From NCBI GenBank assembly GCA_038848005.1, contig JAWCNZ010000010.1, forward strand, positions 1 through 47,706: 47,706 nucleotides of DNA, given 5' to 3'. Numbering within the stretch: the first letter of the stretch is position 1; each line of letters opens with the position of its first letter. The DNA comes from JAWCNN01 sp038848005. GTDB lineage: Archaea; Thermoproteota; Bathyarchaeia; Bathyarchaeales; Bathycorpusculaceae. The translations under genes and the position numbers were made by a program. This document shows, piece after piece, positions 31,142 to 39,568 of this stretch. The notes beneath the pieces are model-generated. The model saw only the letters and a program-made list of their open reading frames with translations, had not been told where the DNA came from and made no database searches.

Positions 31142-32434
31142 TTATTCAACGATTTCACCTTCCAAATGCGTGGAGAACGCCTTAACAACCTTTGCTTTCA
31201 CGGTTTTGCCAAGCATGTTATCGGCGGTTTTCACCACGATTAGTTTGTAGGCGAAGTTGCGTCCAACCCAAGAACCAGCCCTACCAACCTCGTCGATTAG
31301 GATTTCGCCTGTCCAACCAATCCAACGCTGATTGTTTTCGTAGGCGATTTGCCTAGCCAAACTTGAGGCTGCTGCGCTTCTGCGTTTAATTTCTGGGAGA
31401 GACACGCTATTTGGCATTTTGGCGGCTGCTGTTTTGGGTCTAGCAAAAAATTTTGAAATATTCACTATGTCGGGTTTTATATCCGCTATTAACTGCATGG
31501 TTTTTTCAAATGCCTTTTCGCTTTCGCCTGGAAAACCGCAAATAATGTCTGTGGCTAAAGTTAACATTGAAAAGTTTGTTTTGAAGGCTTTAACTATTCG
31601 CTTAAAGTCTTCGACTGTGTAAAATCTTTGCATACGCCTTAAAATTTTGTCGTCGCCGCTTTGCAGTGGCAAATGAAGAAACTTGAAAACCTTTTCGCTT
31701 TTGAATGCTTGAATTAAATCGTTGAGCATGGCTGCTGCCATGTTTGGAGTCATCATTCCAACACGCACTTTAAAGTCGCCGTTGACAGCGCATACGGCGT
31801 GGAGCAACTCAGCCAAGTTCGTGTTTAAGTCCAGTCCGTAACAGGCGGTGTCTTGGGATGTAAGCCAAAACTCCCTCACACCAGAACCCACATCTTGCCT
31901 AACCCTCTCAACAACTTCCCTAACACCGTAACTTCTTAGGCGTCCCCTGGCAAAAACAACACAGCAGTAAGCGCATGAGCCCAAACAGCCATAGTTTATG
32001 GGAACAATGCTCACTACAGGGTTTAATCGCACCCTAGGCAATTTTAAGCTTGGTTTAGCCTTCAAAGCACCTTTTAAAGCGATGACTTGCTCGCCCATCA
32101 AAACACGCCTAACAACATCGACAATTCCATCGCCCACTGCTGGACCGACAACACCGTCAAAACGCACTTCTCTGCATAACCTTTCAAAGTTGATTAGGGG
32201 TAAACATCCAGCAACAACAAGCTTTTTAGAGGCTGAGACACGCTTCAAAATCTCAATCATACGGTTTTCAGTTGGTCCCTTAACCGCACAAGTATTATAA
32301 ATGATTAAGTCAGCATTTGAGGGGAAATCCACTATTTTGTAGCCAGCCTCTGCTAGGCATCCGGCTAAAACTTCGCCGTCAGCCAAATTTGTGGAGCAAC
32401 CGAAACTCTTAACAAAAACACGTGCAGCGTTCAT
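31142..32434 (-). CDS. tRNA t6A37 methylthiotransferase (e-MtaB/CDKAL1 type)
   Basis: This 430-residue enzyme has the three parts of the methylthiotransferase family. The N-terminal UPF0004 domain has cluster cysteines in SFGCSTNLAD, NTCAVK and AGCLP. The radical SAM domain has GCLGSCAYCC and later ATDIICGFPGE. The C-terminal TRAM barrel reads EILIDEVGRAGSWVGRNFAYKLIVV. It adds a methylthio group to t6A37 of tRNAs that read ANN codons. Length and order are normal. The gene is divergent from the RHH/ftsZ operon. Confidence 0.92.
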   Translation of the reverse strand: MNAARVFVKSFGCSTNLADGEVLAGCLAEAGYKIVDFPSNADLIIYNTCAVKGPTENRMIEILKRVSASKKLVVAGCLPLINFERLCREVRFDGVVGPAVGDGIVDVVRRVLMGEQVIALKGALKAKPSLKLPRVRLNPVVSIVPINYGCLGSCAYCCVVFARGRLRSYGVREVVERVRQDVGSGVREFWLTSQDTACYGLDLNTNLAELLHAVCAVNGDFKVRVGMMTPNMAAAMLNDLIQAFKSEKVFKFLHLPLQSGDDKILRRMQRFYTVEDFKRIVKAFKTNFSMLTLATDIICGFPGESEKAFEKTMQLIADIKPDIVNISKFFARPKTAAAKMPNSVSLPEIKRRSAAASSLARQIAYENNQRWIGWTGEILIDEVGRAGSWVGRNFAYKLIVVKTADNMLGKTVKAKVVKAFSTHLEGEIVE

Positions 32435-32525
32435 TGCAATACGATAAATGCTTCAGTAATAAATAAAAACGTAAGGGTTGCCGAAAACTGAAATTTACAG
32501 AAAACTGAAACGGGACTTAAGCAAT

Positions 32526-32535
32526 CTTTATAAAT
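32526..32535 (+). promoter_or_regulatory. TATA box candidate for the RHH/ftsZ operon
   Basis: CTTTATAAAT predicts transcription from about 32558, inside the adjacent tandem repeats. A second candidate (TAATATATA, 32571-32579) would give a start near 32601. Either leaves a leader with a strong GGAGGGAG site before the ATG at 32635. Confidence 0.45.
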
Positions 32536-32543
32536 AATTGTCT

Positions 32544-32565
32544 AAACATGTTTAAAACATATTTA
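32544..32565 (+). repeat. Two adjacent 11-bp repeats upstream of RHH/ftsZ, operator candidate
   Basis: AAACATGTTTA (32544-32554) and AAACATATTTA (32555-32565) are head to tail and differ at one base. The first lies in a perfect 12-bp palindrome, TAAACATGTTTA (32543-32554). Spacing of one helical turn suits a ribbon-helix-helix dimer array, and the first gene of the operon encodes such a protein. Confidence 0.6.
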
Positions 32566-32634
32566 AATCATAATATATAGCACTATAACTTTCTAAAACA
32601 CAGTTGGCTATCCCTTACGGAGGGAGAAAGCAAA

Positions 32635-32790
32635 ATGAAGTTGATTACGATATATTTGCCTGAACCGTATATTAAGGCGTTAGACCAACTTGTAACTGAA
32701 AAATTTTATCCAAATAGGGCTGAAGCGATTCGTGTGGCTATCCGTGATTTGATAAATGATGAGATTGTTCGGAGGAAAAGGGTTGGCTAA
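32635..32790 (+). CDS. Ribbon-helix-helix regulator upstream of ftsZ (CdrS-like)
   Basis: This 51-residue protein begins with the DNA-contacting strand MKLITIYLPEPYI, then a helix (KALDQLVTEKF), a turn with the conserved NRAEAIRVAIRDLI second helix, and a basic end. This is a whole ribbon-helix-helix domain. The ATG has a strong GGAGGGAG site. The gene overlaps the ftsZ start by 8 bases. In haloarchaea a similar short RHH gene, cdrS, is co-transcribed with ftsZ2 and controls cell-division genes; the same role is likely here. Confidence 0.85.
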   Translation: MKLITIYLPEPYIKALDQLVTEKFYPNRAEAIRVAIRDLINDEIVRRKRVG

Positions 32791-33898
32791 AATAAGCCCT
32801 TCAGAGCCTATGCTTAAGTATGCTTGGCATAACAGCTTAAGCACTGAAGCCCTACAGTTGGGTCACTGCCGCATTGTTGTTGTTGGTGTTGGCGGAGCAG
32901 GCAACAACACCGTAACTCGGCTGATGGAGATGGGCGTGGCAGGCGCAGAATGCATAGCAATAAATACGGATGCGCTTCATTTAAACGCTTCAAAAGCTCA
33001 TAAAAGAGTTTTGATAGGCGAAAAACTCACTGGGGGCTTTGGGGTTGGAGGCGACCCTAAACTTGGCAAAGCAGCAATTGAAGAATCCAGAAAACGCTTG
33101 GAAGAGCTGCTTTCAAATGCAGACATAGTTTTTGTAACTGCTGGTTTGGGCGGTGGGACAGGAAGCGGTGCGGCACCTGTTGTTGCTGAAATTGCCAAGA
33201 GAAAGGGGGCAATAACTGTTGGTGTGGTTACAACGCCTTTTCGCATAGAGAAGGGCAGAATGGAACATGCAGCTTTGGCTTTAACCGAAATGCGCAGGCA
33301 CTGCGACACTGTGGTCGTTATAGACAACAATAAGCTTATGCATCTTGTGCCACAACTGCCAGTAAATGAAGCCTTCAAGGTTGCAGACCAAGTTTTGGCA
33401 AACATGATTAAAGGTATAGTTGAAACGATTTCGACACCAAGCCTCATAAACCTTGACTTGGCAGACTTTAAAACAATCATTAAACGGGGCGGAGTTGCTG
33501 TTGTCGGAGTCGGCGAGTCAGACATGCCGAACAGGGCGGAAGAAGCAGTGAAAAACGCTTTGAGAAACCCGCTTTTGGATGTGGATTACGCGGGAGCGTC
33601 GGGAGCCCTAATTCACGTGACAGGCGACTGTCAAATGACGATTGAAGAAGCCAACCGCGTCGGCGAAATAGTTACGGAAATGATGGATGACGACGCCTTA
33701 GTTATATGGGGTGCAAGGGTGAATCCCGAACAAAACGGCAAGTTAAAGGTAACCTTAATTATGACGGGCGTAAATTCACCGCACATTTTAAGCGGTTTCG
33801 AAGCGATAGCGCCGCAGCTTTTTAACATGGAACCCTACGCTGAACCAGAAAAACCATTAGGCGTGGAATTAAATCTTTATCAAATGGAAAACTTTTAA
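32783..33898 (+). CDS. ftsZ: Cell-division protein FtsZ
   Basis: FtsZ is the tubulin-like GTPase of the division ring. The sequence shows the N-terminal VVGVGGAGNNT, the phosphate loop GLGGGTGSGAAPV, and the synergy loop NLDLADFKTII with the catalytic aspartate. The C-terminal domain contains ASGALIHVTG and the ALVIWGARV strand. The frame is open to an ATG at 32756, but the TTG at 32783 has GGAGG seven bases upstream and overlaps the RHH gene end, giving 371 residues. The C-terminal tail is short and lacks the bacterial FtsA-binding peptide. Confidence 0.95.
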   Translation: MAKISPSEPMLKYAWHNSLSTEALQLGHCRIVVVGVGGAGNNTVTRLMEMGVAGAECIAINTDALHLNASKAHKRVLIGEKLTGGFGVGGDPKLGKAAIEESRKRLEELLSNADIVFVTAGLGGGTGSGAAPVVAEIAKRKGAITVGVVTTPFRIEKGRMEHAALALTEMRRHCDTVVVIDNNKLMHLVPQLPVNEAFKVADQVLANMIKGIVETISTPSLINLDLADFKTIIKRGGVAVVGVGESDMPNRAEEAVKNALRNPLLDVDYAGASGALIHVTGDCQMTIEEANRVGEIVTEMMDDDALVIWGARVNPEQNGKLKVTLIMTGVNSPHILSGFEAIAPQLFNMEPYAEPEKPLGVELNLYQMENF

Positions 33899-34563
33899 AC
33901 CCCCAATTTTCTTTTGAGGGTTAAGGCTTCTCTTTTCAGCCTTAACGTTAATGGTATCGCCCTTCCAAAGGGTTGGCATAAACCCCTTCGCACAGCTTCA
34001 ATGATTTCTTCAATTTTTAATTCAGCTTCCACAAGCGTGTATGCACAGCCTATTTCTGGACTGTAATGGGCGTCGCTTCCGGCAACTTGAGCTATTCCAA
34101 GGTTTGAAGCGATTTTTCGGTTTTTATTGGATAAATAGCCGAATGGAATCGCCGATGAATTTATTACTTCAAAAGCGTCAAATTTTGCGTTGACGTTTTT
34201 ACTTAAACTTCCTTTGAAAAGGGCTGTGGGGTGGCAAGCCACTGCTATGCCGCTGGCGCCGTGAATTCTATCAACAGTTTCATCGGCGCTTAATCCCTTG
34301 GGTATAGGCTCTTTAATGTTAAGTCCAAGCACGTGTCCATCCCTGCTTGAAATTTCCACTCCAACAATAATTGGATAATTTGTTTTTTTGGCGATTTTTA
34401 ATGCACCTTCAATTTTGTCGTGGTCTGTTACGGCAACGCTGTCTAACCCGTGTTTCTTAGCGTAAAAAACCAGTTCTTCTGGTGTTATGACAGAATCATG
34501 CGAATAGCACGTGTGAACGTGAAAGTCGATTTTTAACTGCAAAATTTTCCACAGCCAATTCAA
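33895..34563 (-). CDS. PHP-domain phosphoesterase
   Basis: This 222-residue protein has all the PHP metal motifs: FHVHTCYSHDS, VTDHDKIEG, a glutamate in GVEISS, CHPTAL and GSDAHYSPEIG. Such stand-alone PHP proteins hydrolyse phosphoesters, for example nucleoside 3',5'-bisphosphates in the RNase AM/TrpH group. The TTG at 34563 overlaps the MetRS stop, so the genes are translationally coupled; a second TTG at 34542 would give a shorter N-terminus. Its end overlaps the convergent ftsZ by 4 bases. Confidence 0.88.
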   Translation of the reverse strand: MNWLWKILQLKIDFHVHTCYSHDSVITPEELVFYAKKHGLDSVAVTDHDKIEGALKIAKKTNYPIIVGVEISSRDGHVLGLNIKEPIPKGLSADETVDRIHGASGIAVACHPTALFKGSLSKNVNAKFDAFEVINSSAIPFGYLSNKNRKIASNLGIAQVAGSDAHYSPEIGCAYTLVEAELKIEEIIEAVRRGLCQPFGRAIPLTLRLKREALTLKRKLGV

Positions 34564-36260
34564 GCTTGTTTAGCCAGTTTTTCCCGTATTTTCATCAACA
34601 TTTCCACAAGCTCTTTTTCGCCAACTTTTATTTTCGTGAAAAGCGGTTTAGCCTCAGCTATTTTGTGTCCAGCTGGCAACGGCTTTAAGGCTTCACTCCA
34701 CCTTTGCTCGTGAACGCTTCCAGGCAAGTTCAGGGTTTTCCAAAGTTCTTCCGCCGTGAATGGAATAAACGGCGCTGAAGTTACGGCTAAAGCCTTAACA
34801 ATTTGCACAGCCACATAAACGACGTTTGCAGCTTTGTCCATATCAGTTTTCACGAGTTTCCAAGGTTCCTTTTCGTTTAAGTATTGGTTTCCCATGCGGC
34901 TTATGCCAATCACGTCGTTTGCAGCTAACTGCAACCTGCACTCTTCAATTTCTTCAGCTATGGCTTCAACTTTTTCTTTAAGCGTTTCCAAAATTCGCTT
35001 GTCATCTTCCGCCAAAGCTTTTGGCTGCGGAACTTTCCCGTCAAATTTGGTGTTTATGAACTTTAGGGTTCTGTGAATGAAGTTGCCGAACGTGTCGTTT
35101 AAGTCTGCGTTAACCTTTTCTATGAAGGATTCCCAAGTGAAATTTGAATCTTTGGTTTCTGGTCTTGTCGCCATTAAATAGTAGCGCCAATAATCCGCTG
35201 GAAAAAGCTCCAAGGCTTCGTCTATCCAAATGCCGATGCGCTGGCTTTTTGAGGCTTTTTCCCCGCCGAACTGGAGAAACTCCGTTGAAGAAACGTTCCA
35301 AGGCAAATTATAATCTTCGCCGGAAGCCAACAACAAAGCTGGGAAAATTATTGTGTGAAAGGGAATGTTATCCTTCCCAATAAAAAACAGCGTTCTAGCA
35401 TTTTTGTTGAACCAGTATTCTCGCCATTTTTCCGGTTCGCCGCGGTTCCTAAAATATTCAATTGTGGCTGAAACATACCCTAAAAGGGCTTCAACCCAAA
35501 CATAAATGGTTTTGCCCTCCGCTCCTGGAAAAGGCGCTGGAATTCCCCAGTTGACGTCCCTCGTAACCGCCCGCGGCTTTAAGCCTTCCCTTATCAAGTT
35601 GAGGCTAAAGTTTTTTGTGCTGGCCGACAACTGCGAGTTACAGCTTAAATAATCGCTTAACTGCTTAGAAAAACGTGACAAGTCAAAATACCAATGCCTC
35701 GTCGTTTTCAACGTGGGCTTTCCCCTACAAATCACGCAGTAAGGCTCTATCAGTGCGGTGGGCTCCAGAAGCCTTCCACAAGCGTCGCATTGGTCGCCGC
35801 GGGCTGGCAAATGCCCACAAAAGGGACATTTTCCCTCTACAAACCTGTCGGGCAGAAAACGCCGACAATTTTCGCAGTAAAGCAAGGTTGTTTCTTGAGT
35901 GAAAATGTAGCCGTTCCTAAAAATTTTCATTAGGTGGTTCTGGACAAACTCTTTATGCACTGGGTTTTCCGTCCGCGTATAATTGTCAAAGGATATCCCC
36001 CACTTTTTGAAGAGACTGGCAACTTTTGCGTGGTTTTTGTCTGTTAACTCTTTAGGTGAAACGCCCATGCGGATAGCTTCCACTTCAATGGGGGTTCCAT
36101 GCTCATCTGAACCGCTGACCATGACAACCTCGTCGCCTCTCAACCTATAATACCGAGCAACAACATCAGCAGACAAAACAGAACCCACCAAATTGCCGAT
36201 GTGAGGCGTAACGTTTATGTACGGCCAAGCAGACGTAACCAAAACCTTTCCAGCTTTCAA
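34560..36260 (-). CDS. metG: Methionyl-tRNA synthetase
   Basis: This 566-residue class I synthetase opens with VLVTSAWPYINVTPHIGN, containing the HIGH motif as HIGN. The KMSKS loop is KASKSQRIG. Two zinc knuckles lie around residues 130-185 (CENC, CPFC, CDAC, CVIC), as in archaeal MetRS, and GSDEHGTPIEVEA marks the methionine pocket. The anticodon domain is complete; there is no C-terminal tRNA-binding domain. The TTG start has GGAG five bases upstream. It is coupled to the PHP gene that follows. Confidence 0.95.
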   Translation of the reverse strand: MKAGKVLVTSAWPYINVTPHIGNLVGSVLSADVVARYYRLRGDEVVMVSGSDEHGTPIEVEAIRMGVSPKELTDKNHAKVASLFKKWGISFDNYTRTENPVHKEFVQNHLMKIFRNGYIFTQETTLLYCENCRRFLPDRFVEGKCPFCGHLPARGDQCDACGRLLEPTALIEPYCVICRGKPTLKTTRHWYFDLSRFSKQLSDYLSCNSQLSASTKNFSLNLIREGLKPRAVTRDVNWGIPAPFPGAEGKTIYVWVEALLGYVSATIEYFRNRGEPEKWREYWFNKNARTLFFIGKDNIPFHTIIFPALLLASGEDYNLPWNVSSTEFLQFGGEKASKSQRIGIWIDEALELFPADYWRYYLMATRPETKDSNFTWESFIEKVNADLNDTFGNFIHRTLKFINTKFDGKVPQPKALAEDDKRILETLKEKVEAIAEEIEECRLQLAANDVIGISRMGNQYLNEKEPWKLVKTDMDKAANVVYVAVQIVKALAVTSAPFIPFTAEELWKTLNLPGSVHEQRWSEALKPLPAGHKIAEAKPLFTKIKVGEKELVEMLMKIREKLAKQA

Positions 36261-36319
36261 TGCAACTCCAGCCTAAATTCAATAGCCACTAGCAAAATAT
36301 CAAATTCTATTACTTAATC

Positions 36320-36346
36320 ATTTTTATGTTAAACTAACATAAAAAT
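36320..36346. promoter_or_regulatory. Perfect 12-bp inverted repeat before metG
   Basis: Arms ATTTTTATGTTA and TAACATAAAAAT flank a 3-base loop. It lies between the exported protein gene that ends at 36367 and the metG start at 36260, all on the minus strand. A terminator for the upstream gene or a metG operator are both possible; there is no U-run directly after the arm. Confidence 0.4.
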
Positions 36347-36366
36347 AAAAATGTGGAATTAAGGGT

Positions 36367-36987
36367 TTACTCCTCTTTTTCCTCTGCTTTCCACATCACT
36401 TGGGGTCTACGCGCTGAAAGGAATATAGTCGCAGCAATTATAATTGTGCAAACAATCAACAAAACCACCTGAACTGTGAGAAGAGTAACTAGTTTGTCTC
36501 CGTCTTCAAGCGACATGTATAGTGGCACGCTTTTTACGTAGATGTACGGGGGTCTAGAGGGCGAATATTGATAGGGCGATTTATCAACAGCAATTACTAT
36601 TGAAATCGGTAATAATGAAGTAACATACGAGGTTACAACCCTTCCGTCGGAAGGTACTGTAAATTCTCTCGTAAACGTTTTGATTCCTCCATTTTTTGGT
36701 ATGGCTTCATTAACAATTATGGTGTCGTTACCTTCCCAGGCTTCGCCGGTGTAAGCAAACCATGGATACATTATAGTTATGTTGTATAGTATTAGGTCTT
36801 CATCTGTTCTATCGTTGCGGATTACTATTGTGAGTTTGCCCTTCTCTCCTAGATCATAGCTTGTTTTGTCCGTCCACGTGTATATGTTTACTGTTGCGGG
36901 GGGTTGCGCATAAGTTAAGGTTGGCGAAAGTATTGTCAGCAGTGTTACTGCGACAAGCGTTATGAGTAGATATTTCGTTTTATCCAT
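36367..36987 (-). CDS. Exported, C-terminally anchored beta-sandwich protein
   Basis: I start at the ATG at 36987, which begins a clean signal peptide (MDKTKYLLITLVAVTLLTIL, cleaved after TYA); the frame is open to 37023. The ectodomain resembles a single immunoglobulin- or CARDB-like sandwich (KTSYDLGEKGKLTIVIRND, then SLLPISIVIAVDKS) with several NxT/NxS sites. A membrane helix (about residues 165-190 of this form) and a short charged tail end it. The family is unknown; it is a likely surface or transport-associated protein. Confidence 0.72.
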   Translation of the reverse strand: MDKTKYLLITLVAVTLLTILSPTLTYAQPPATVNIYTWTDKTSYDLGEKGKLTIVIRNDRTDEDLILYNITIMYPWFAYTGEAWEGNDTIIVNEAIPKNGGIKTFTREFTVPSDGRVVTSYVTSLLPISIVIAVDKSPYQYSPSRPPYIYVKSVPLYMSLEDGDKLVTLLTVQVVLLIVCTIIIAATIFLSARRPQVMWKAEEKEE

Positions 36988-37025
36988 CCTCTCAGTCACC
37001 AAGCTTTCAGTTATTAAAGCCAATA

Positions 37026-38219
37026 TTATTTAAAACTTGTCATATTTGCATAAGTTCTCCGCAAAAGTTTTGTTATCGCCGTGGCAGACGCATTCGTTCT
37101 CAAGCCTTTGAATGTGAAGTGAGTTAGAGTAGCTTGGAAACCTTCATTTTCTAAGGCTTCACAAACCTTTTTTATGGGAGGAGTTGGCATTGCTAGTTTA
37201 TCGCATATTTTGTCAATGACGTAATAGGTGATGGGTGCGTCAGCTTCGCTTCTTGTTAAATTCAAAATTTTTTCAAGCTTTTCCCTAAGCCTAAACGTTC
37301 TTTTTCGCAGTTCTTCCATCATTAAACTGCAAAAGTTTCCGTCAACGATTTTTCCAAGCCACAGTGGACCAGCAACGCCAAGTTTTGAGCCGCATTCGCC
37401 GCATTTTCCAGAATGGTGAAACGGCTCCTTTATGGTTTCTCTATGAAAACAATCAAAACAATGCAGTACATAGCCCATGTTTTCCAAGCTTGCGTCAGCC
37501 TTTTTTGCGCCGTGCTCTATTTTTGCGTATAAGCGAACATAGTGGTCTGTGCTGTGGCTAAAAAGCACGTTTACGCCCATGTCGTGTTTTGCAGCTGTTG
37601 TGGCTAGGCATCCAACTAAAAGCCTAACAGCCAATTCATGGCAATATTCTGTTCGCAGGGGTTTTCCGCCGTACTTGCGCATGCAAGCCTTTGGATAAAC
37701 GCCGCATAACGGCGCCGTGTCCGTGGCTGTTAAAGCCAAAAATCCCCTATCTTTTAGAGCTCTGATGGCTGAATCCAAATAGGGCACAGGCGAACCGAAA
37801 GGGTCAACATCTATGGCGTCAAACCTTTTACGAGGCGCGCCGTAACCGCTCAAAAGAAAGTTTGCATCTTCGTTTTTTACGGTTATGCAGCCGCCCAAAC
37901 CGTTTATTTCCACGTTGCACTTTGCAAGTTTGAAGGCTTTTGGGTTAATGTCGTTGATTAAAACATTTTTTATGCCTTTTACTTCTTTTGCGAAACGTAT
38001 TCCCCTGACGCCGCAACCAGCCAAAGGTTCGCAAACAGTGATTTCACAGTTAACCGTTCGCTGGTAGGCTTGAAGCGCCAAAACCGCCAAGTCACGGTTA
38101 AACTCCATAACTGGATTGTAAAAAACCGGAGCCTTCGAAAGTGACTTCACAAAAGCCTCAAGTTTCGGCACTAAAACTTTCACTTCACCTTCACATACAA
38201 TTTCAGTTGGAAAATCCAT
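37026..38219 (-). CDS. trm1: tRNA (guanine-26-N2)-dimethyltransferase Trm1
   Basis: Trm1 makes N2,N2-dimethylguanosine at position 26 of tRNA. Starting at the ATG at 38219 gives 397 residues; the frame is open to 38420, but that extension is not Trm1-like and overlaps the divergent THEP1 gene. Motifs present are VFYNPVMEFNRDL, the SAM loop CEPLAGCGVRGIRFA, the catalytic DVDPFGSPVPYLDSA, and a zinc region with CFDC and CGECGSKLGVAGPLW. The C-terminal winged-helix-like domain is complete. Confidence 0.95.
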   Translation of the reverse strand: MDFPTEIVCEGEVKVLVPKLEAFVKSLSKAPVFYNPVMEFNRDLAVLALQAYQRTVNCEITVCEPLAGCGVRGIRFAKEVKGIKNVLINDINPKAFKLAKCNVEINGLGGCITVKNEDANFLLSGYGAPRKRFDAIDVDPFGSPVPYLDSAIRALKDRGFLALTATDTAPLCGVYPKACMRKYGGKPLRTEYCHELAVRLLVGCLATTAAKHDMGVNVLFSHSTDHYVRLYAKIEHGAKKADASLENMGYVLHCFDCFHRETIKEPFHHSGKCGECGSKLGVAGPLWLGKIVDGNFCSLMMEELRKRTFRLREKLEKILNLTRSEADAPITYYVIDKICDKLAMPTPPIKKVCEALENEGFQATLTHFTFKGLRTNASATAITKLLRRTYANMTSFK

Positions 38220-38274
38220 GTTCTGATTTTCTCCATGCCATAAACCATTAATTGAGGCAATATTAAAATTCTGT

Positions 38275-38856
38275 TTGGAGAAGAAGCAATTGAAAAAGCG
38301 GCTGTTATTCATAACCGGCGTTCCCGGCATAGGAAAAACAACTGTTTTGTTGAAGACAGTTAAAAGCTTAAAGGCTTTGGAGTATAGCGTGGGCGGAATG
38401 ATAAGCCGTGAAGTGCGCAAAGGCGGAATGAGAGTTGGCTTTGAAATTTTGGATTTAGCCGCCGAAAAAAGCGGGTGGCTTGCTCATGTAAATCATAAAG
38501 CTGGTCCAAAAGTTGGCAAATACGGCGTGAACATTGAAGACCTTAACCGTGTCGGCGTTTCCGCCATACTTCACGCAATTGAAAACTGTGATGTAGTGGC
38601 AATAGACGAGGTTGGACCCATGGAACTTTATTCAGAAAAGTTTAGAGAAGCCGTTTGGAAGGCTGTTGAAAGCAGTAAACTCGTTATTGGAACAATCCAC
38701 TGGAAAGCGAAGGATAAGCTGATAGACATGGTGAAAACAAGGGAGGATGCGGAAATATTCACGGTTACATATGAAAACAGGGATAGGCTACATCAATCAA
38801 TCATAGAAAGAATTAAAAGAGCTTCGTGTAAAAGCGGGTTCGGCAAAACTCATTAG
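38275..38856 (+). CDS. THEP1-family nucleoside-triphosphatase
   Basis: This small P-loop NTPase of about 190 residues has Walker A GVPGIGKTT near residue 15, Walker B VVAIDEVGPMELYS near 108, and the SREVRKGGMRVGFEILD segment typical of THEP1/NTPase_1. These enzymes hydrolyse several NTPs; their role in the cell is unsettled. The TTG at 38275 is the longest start; the TTG at 38290 has GGAG nine bases upstream and is equally likely. The gene is divergent from trm1. Confidence 0.9.
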   Translation: MEKKQLKKRLLFITGVPGIGKTTVLLKTVKSLKALEYSVGGMISREVRKGGMRVGFEILDLAAEKSGWLAHVNHKAGPKVGKYGVNIEDLNRVGVSAILHAIENCDVVAIDEVGPMELYSEKFREAVWKAVESSKLVIGTIHWKAKDKLIDMVKTREDAEIFTVTYENRDRLHQSIIERIKRASCKSGFGKTH

Positions 38857-38896
38857 GGAGAGGCAGATAACCGATTAAAATTGTGAAGGTTTTTGT

Positions 38897-39568
38897 ATGT
38901 TGGTTGCTGGCGTTGACGATGCGGGACGCGGATGCGTGATTGGTCCTTTAGTTATTGCTGGTGTTCTTTTAAGCCAAGAGGATTTGCCGAGGCTTGTTGA
39001 ATTAGGTGTTAAAGATTCAAAGCTTTTGTCTCCGCATAAGCGTAAAGTTTTGGCTGTGGAAATAAAGCGGACGGTTCGACAATACAGCGTAGTAAAGTTG
39101 TTGCCGAAGGAAATTGACAAGATTGTTGAGTCCAGGAGAAGGCTTCACAAGCTTAACAGGTTGGAGGCGCAAGCCATGGCGAAGGTTATTGAAATGCTTA
39201 AGCCCGACGTGGCTTATGTTGATGCTTCAGACATTTTGGAAGAGCGGTTTAAACAGCACATTCTGGAGGTTTTGCCCTTTAAGGTGGAAATTGTTTCTGA
39301 GCATAAAGCGGATAGGAAATATCCCATAGTTTCCGCCGCCTCAATAATCGCTAAGGTTGAAAGGGACAAGGAAATTGAGGATTTAAAAGGCGTGTATGGA
39401 GATTTTGGCAGCGGATATCCAACAGACCCAAAAACCGTCAGTTTTCTTCAGCAATGCTTAAAAAAGTTTGGGGAGTATCCGGATTTTGTTAGAAAATCTT
39501 GGAAGCCCGCCAAAAAGGCGAAAGAAGATGGAAGCGCGTATCAGAAAAAGCTTATTTTTAAAGTTTGA
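38897..39568 (+). CDS. rnhB: Ribonuclease HII
   Basis: RNase HII cleaves RNA in RNA-DNA hybrids and at single ribonucleotides. The N-terminal motif is GVDDAGRGCVIGPLVIAG; the second residue of the usual DEAGRG is aspartate instead of glutamate. Other active-site parts are KDSKLLSPHKR, YVDASD and SEHKADRKYPIVSAASIIAKVERD with the basic histidine/lysine. The helix-turn GSGYPTDPKTV is normal. The ATG has AAGGT seven bases upstream. It converges on the COG1395 gene with an 11-base overlap. Confidence 0.95.
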   Translation: MLVAGVDDAGRGCVIGPLVIAGVLLSQEDLPRLVELGVKDSKLLSPHKRKVLAVEIKRTVRQYSVVKLLPKEIDKIVESRRRLHKLNRLEAQAMAKVIEMLKPDVAYVDASDILEERFKQHILEVLPFKVEIVSEHKADRKYPIVSAASIIAKVERDKEIEDLKGVYGDFGSGYPTDPKTVSFLQQCLKKFGEYPDFVRKSWKPAKKAKEDGSAYQKKLIFKV

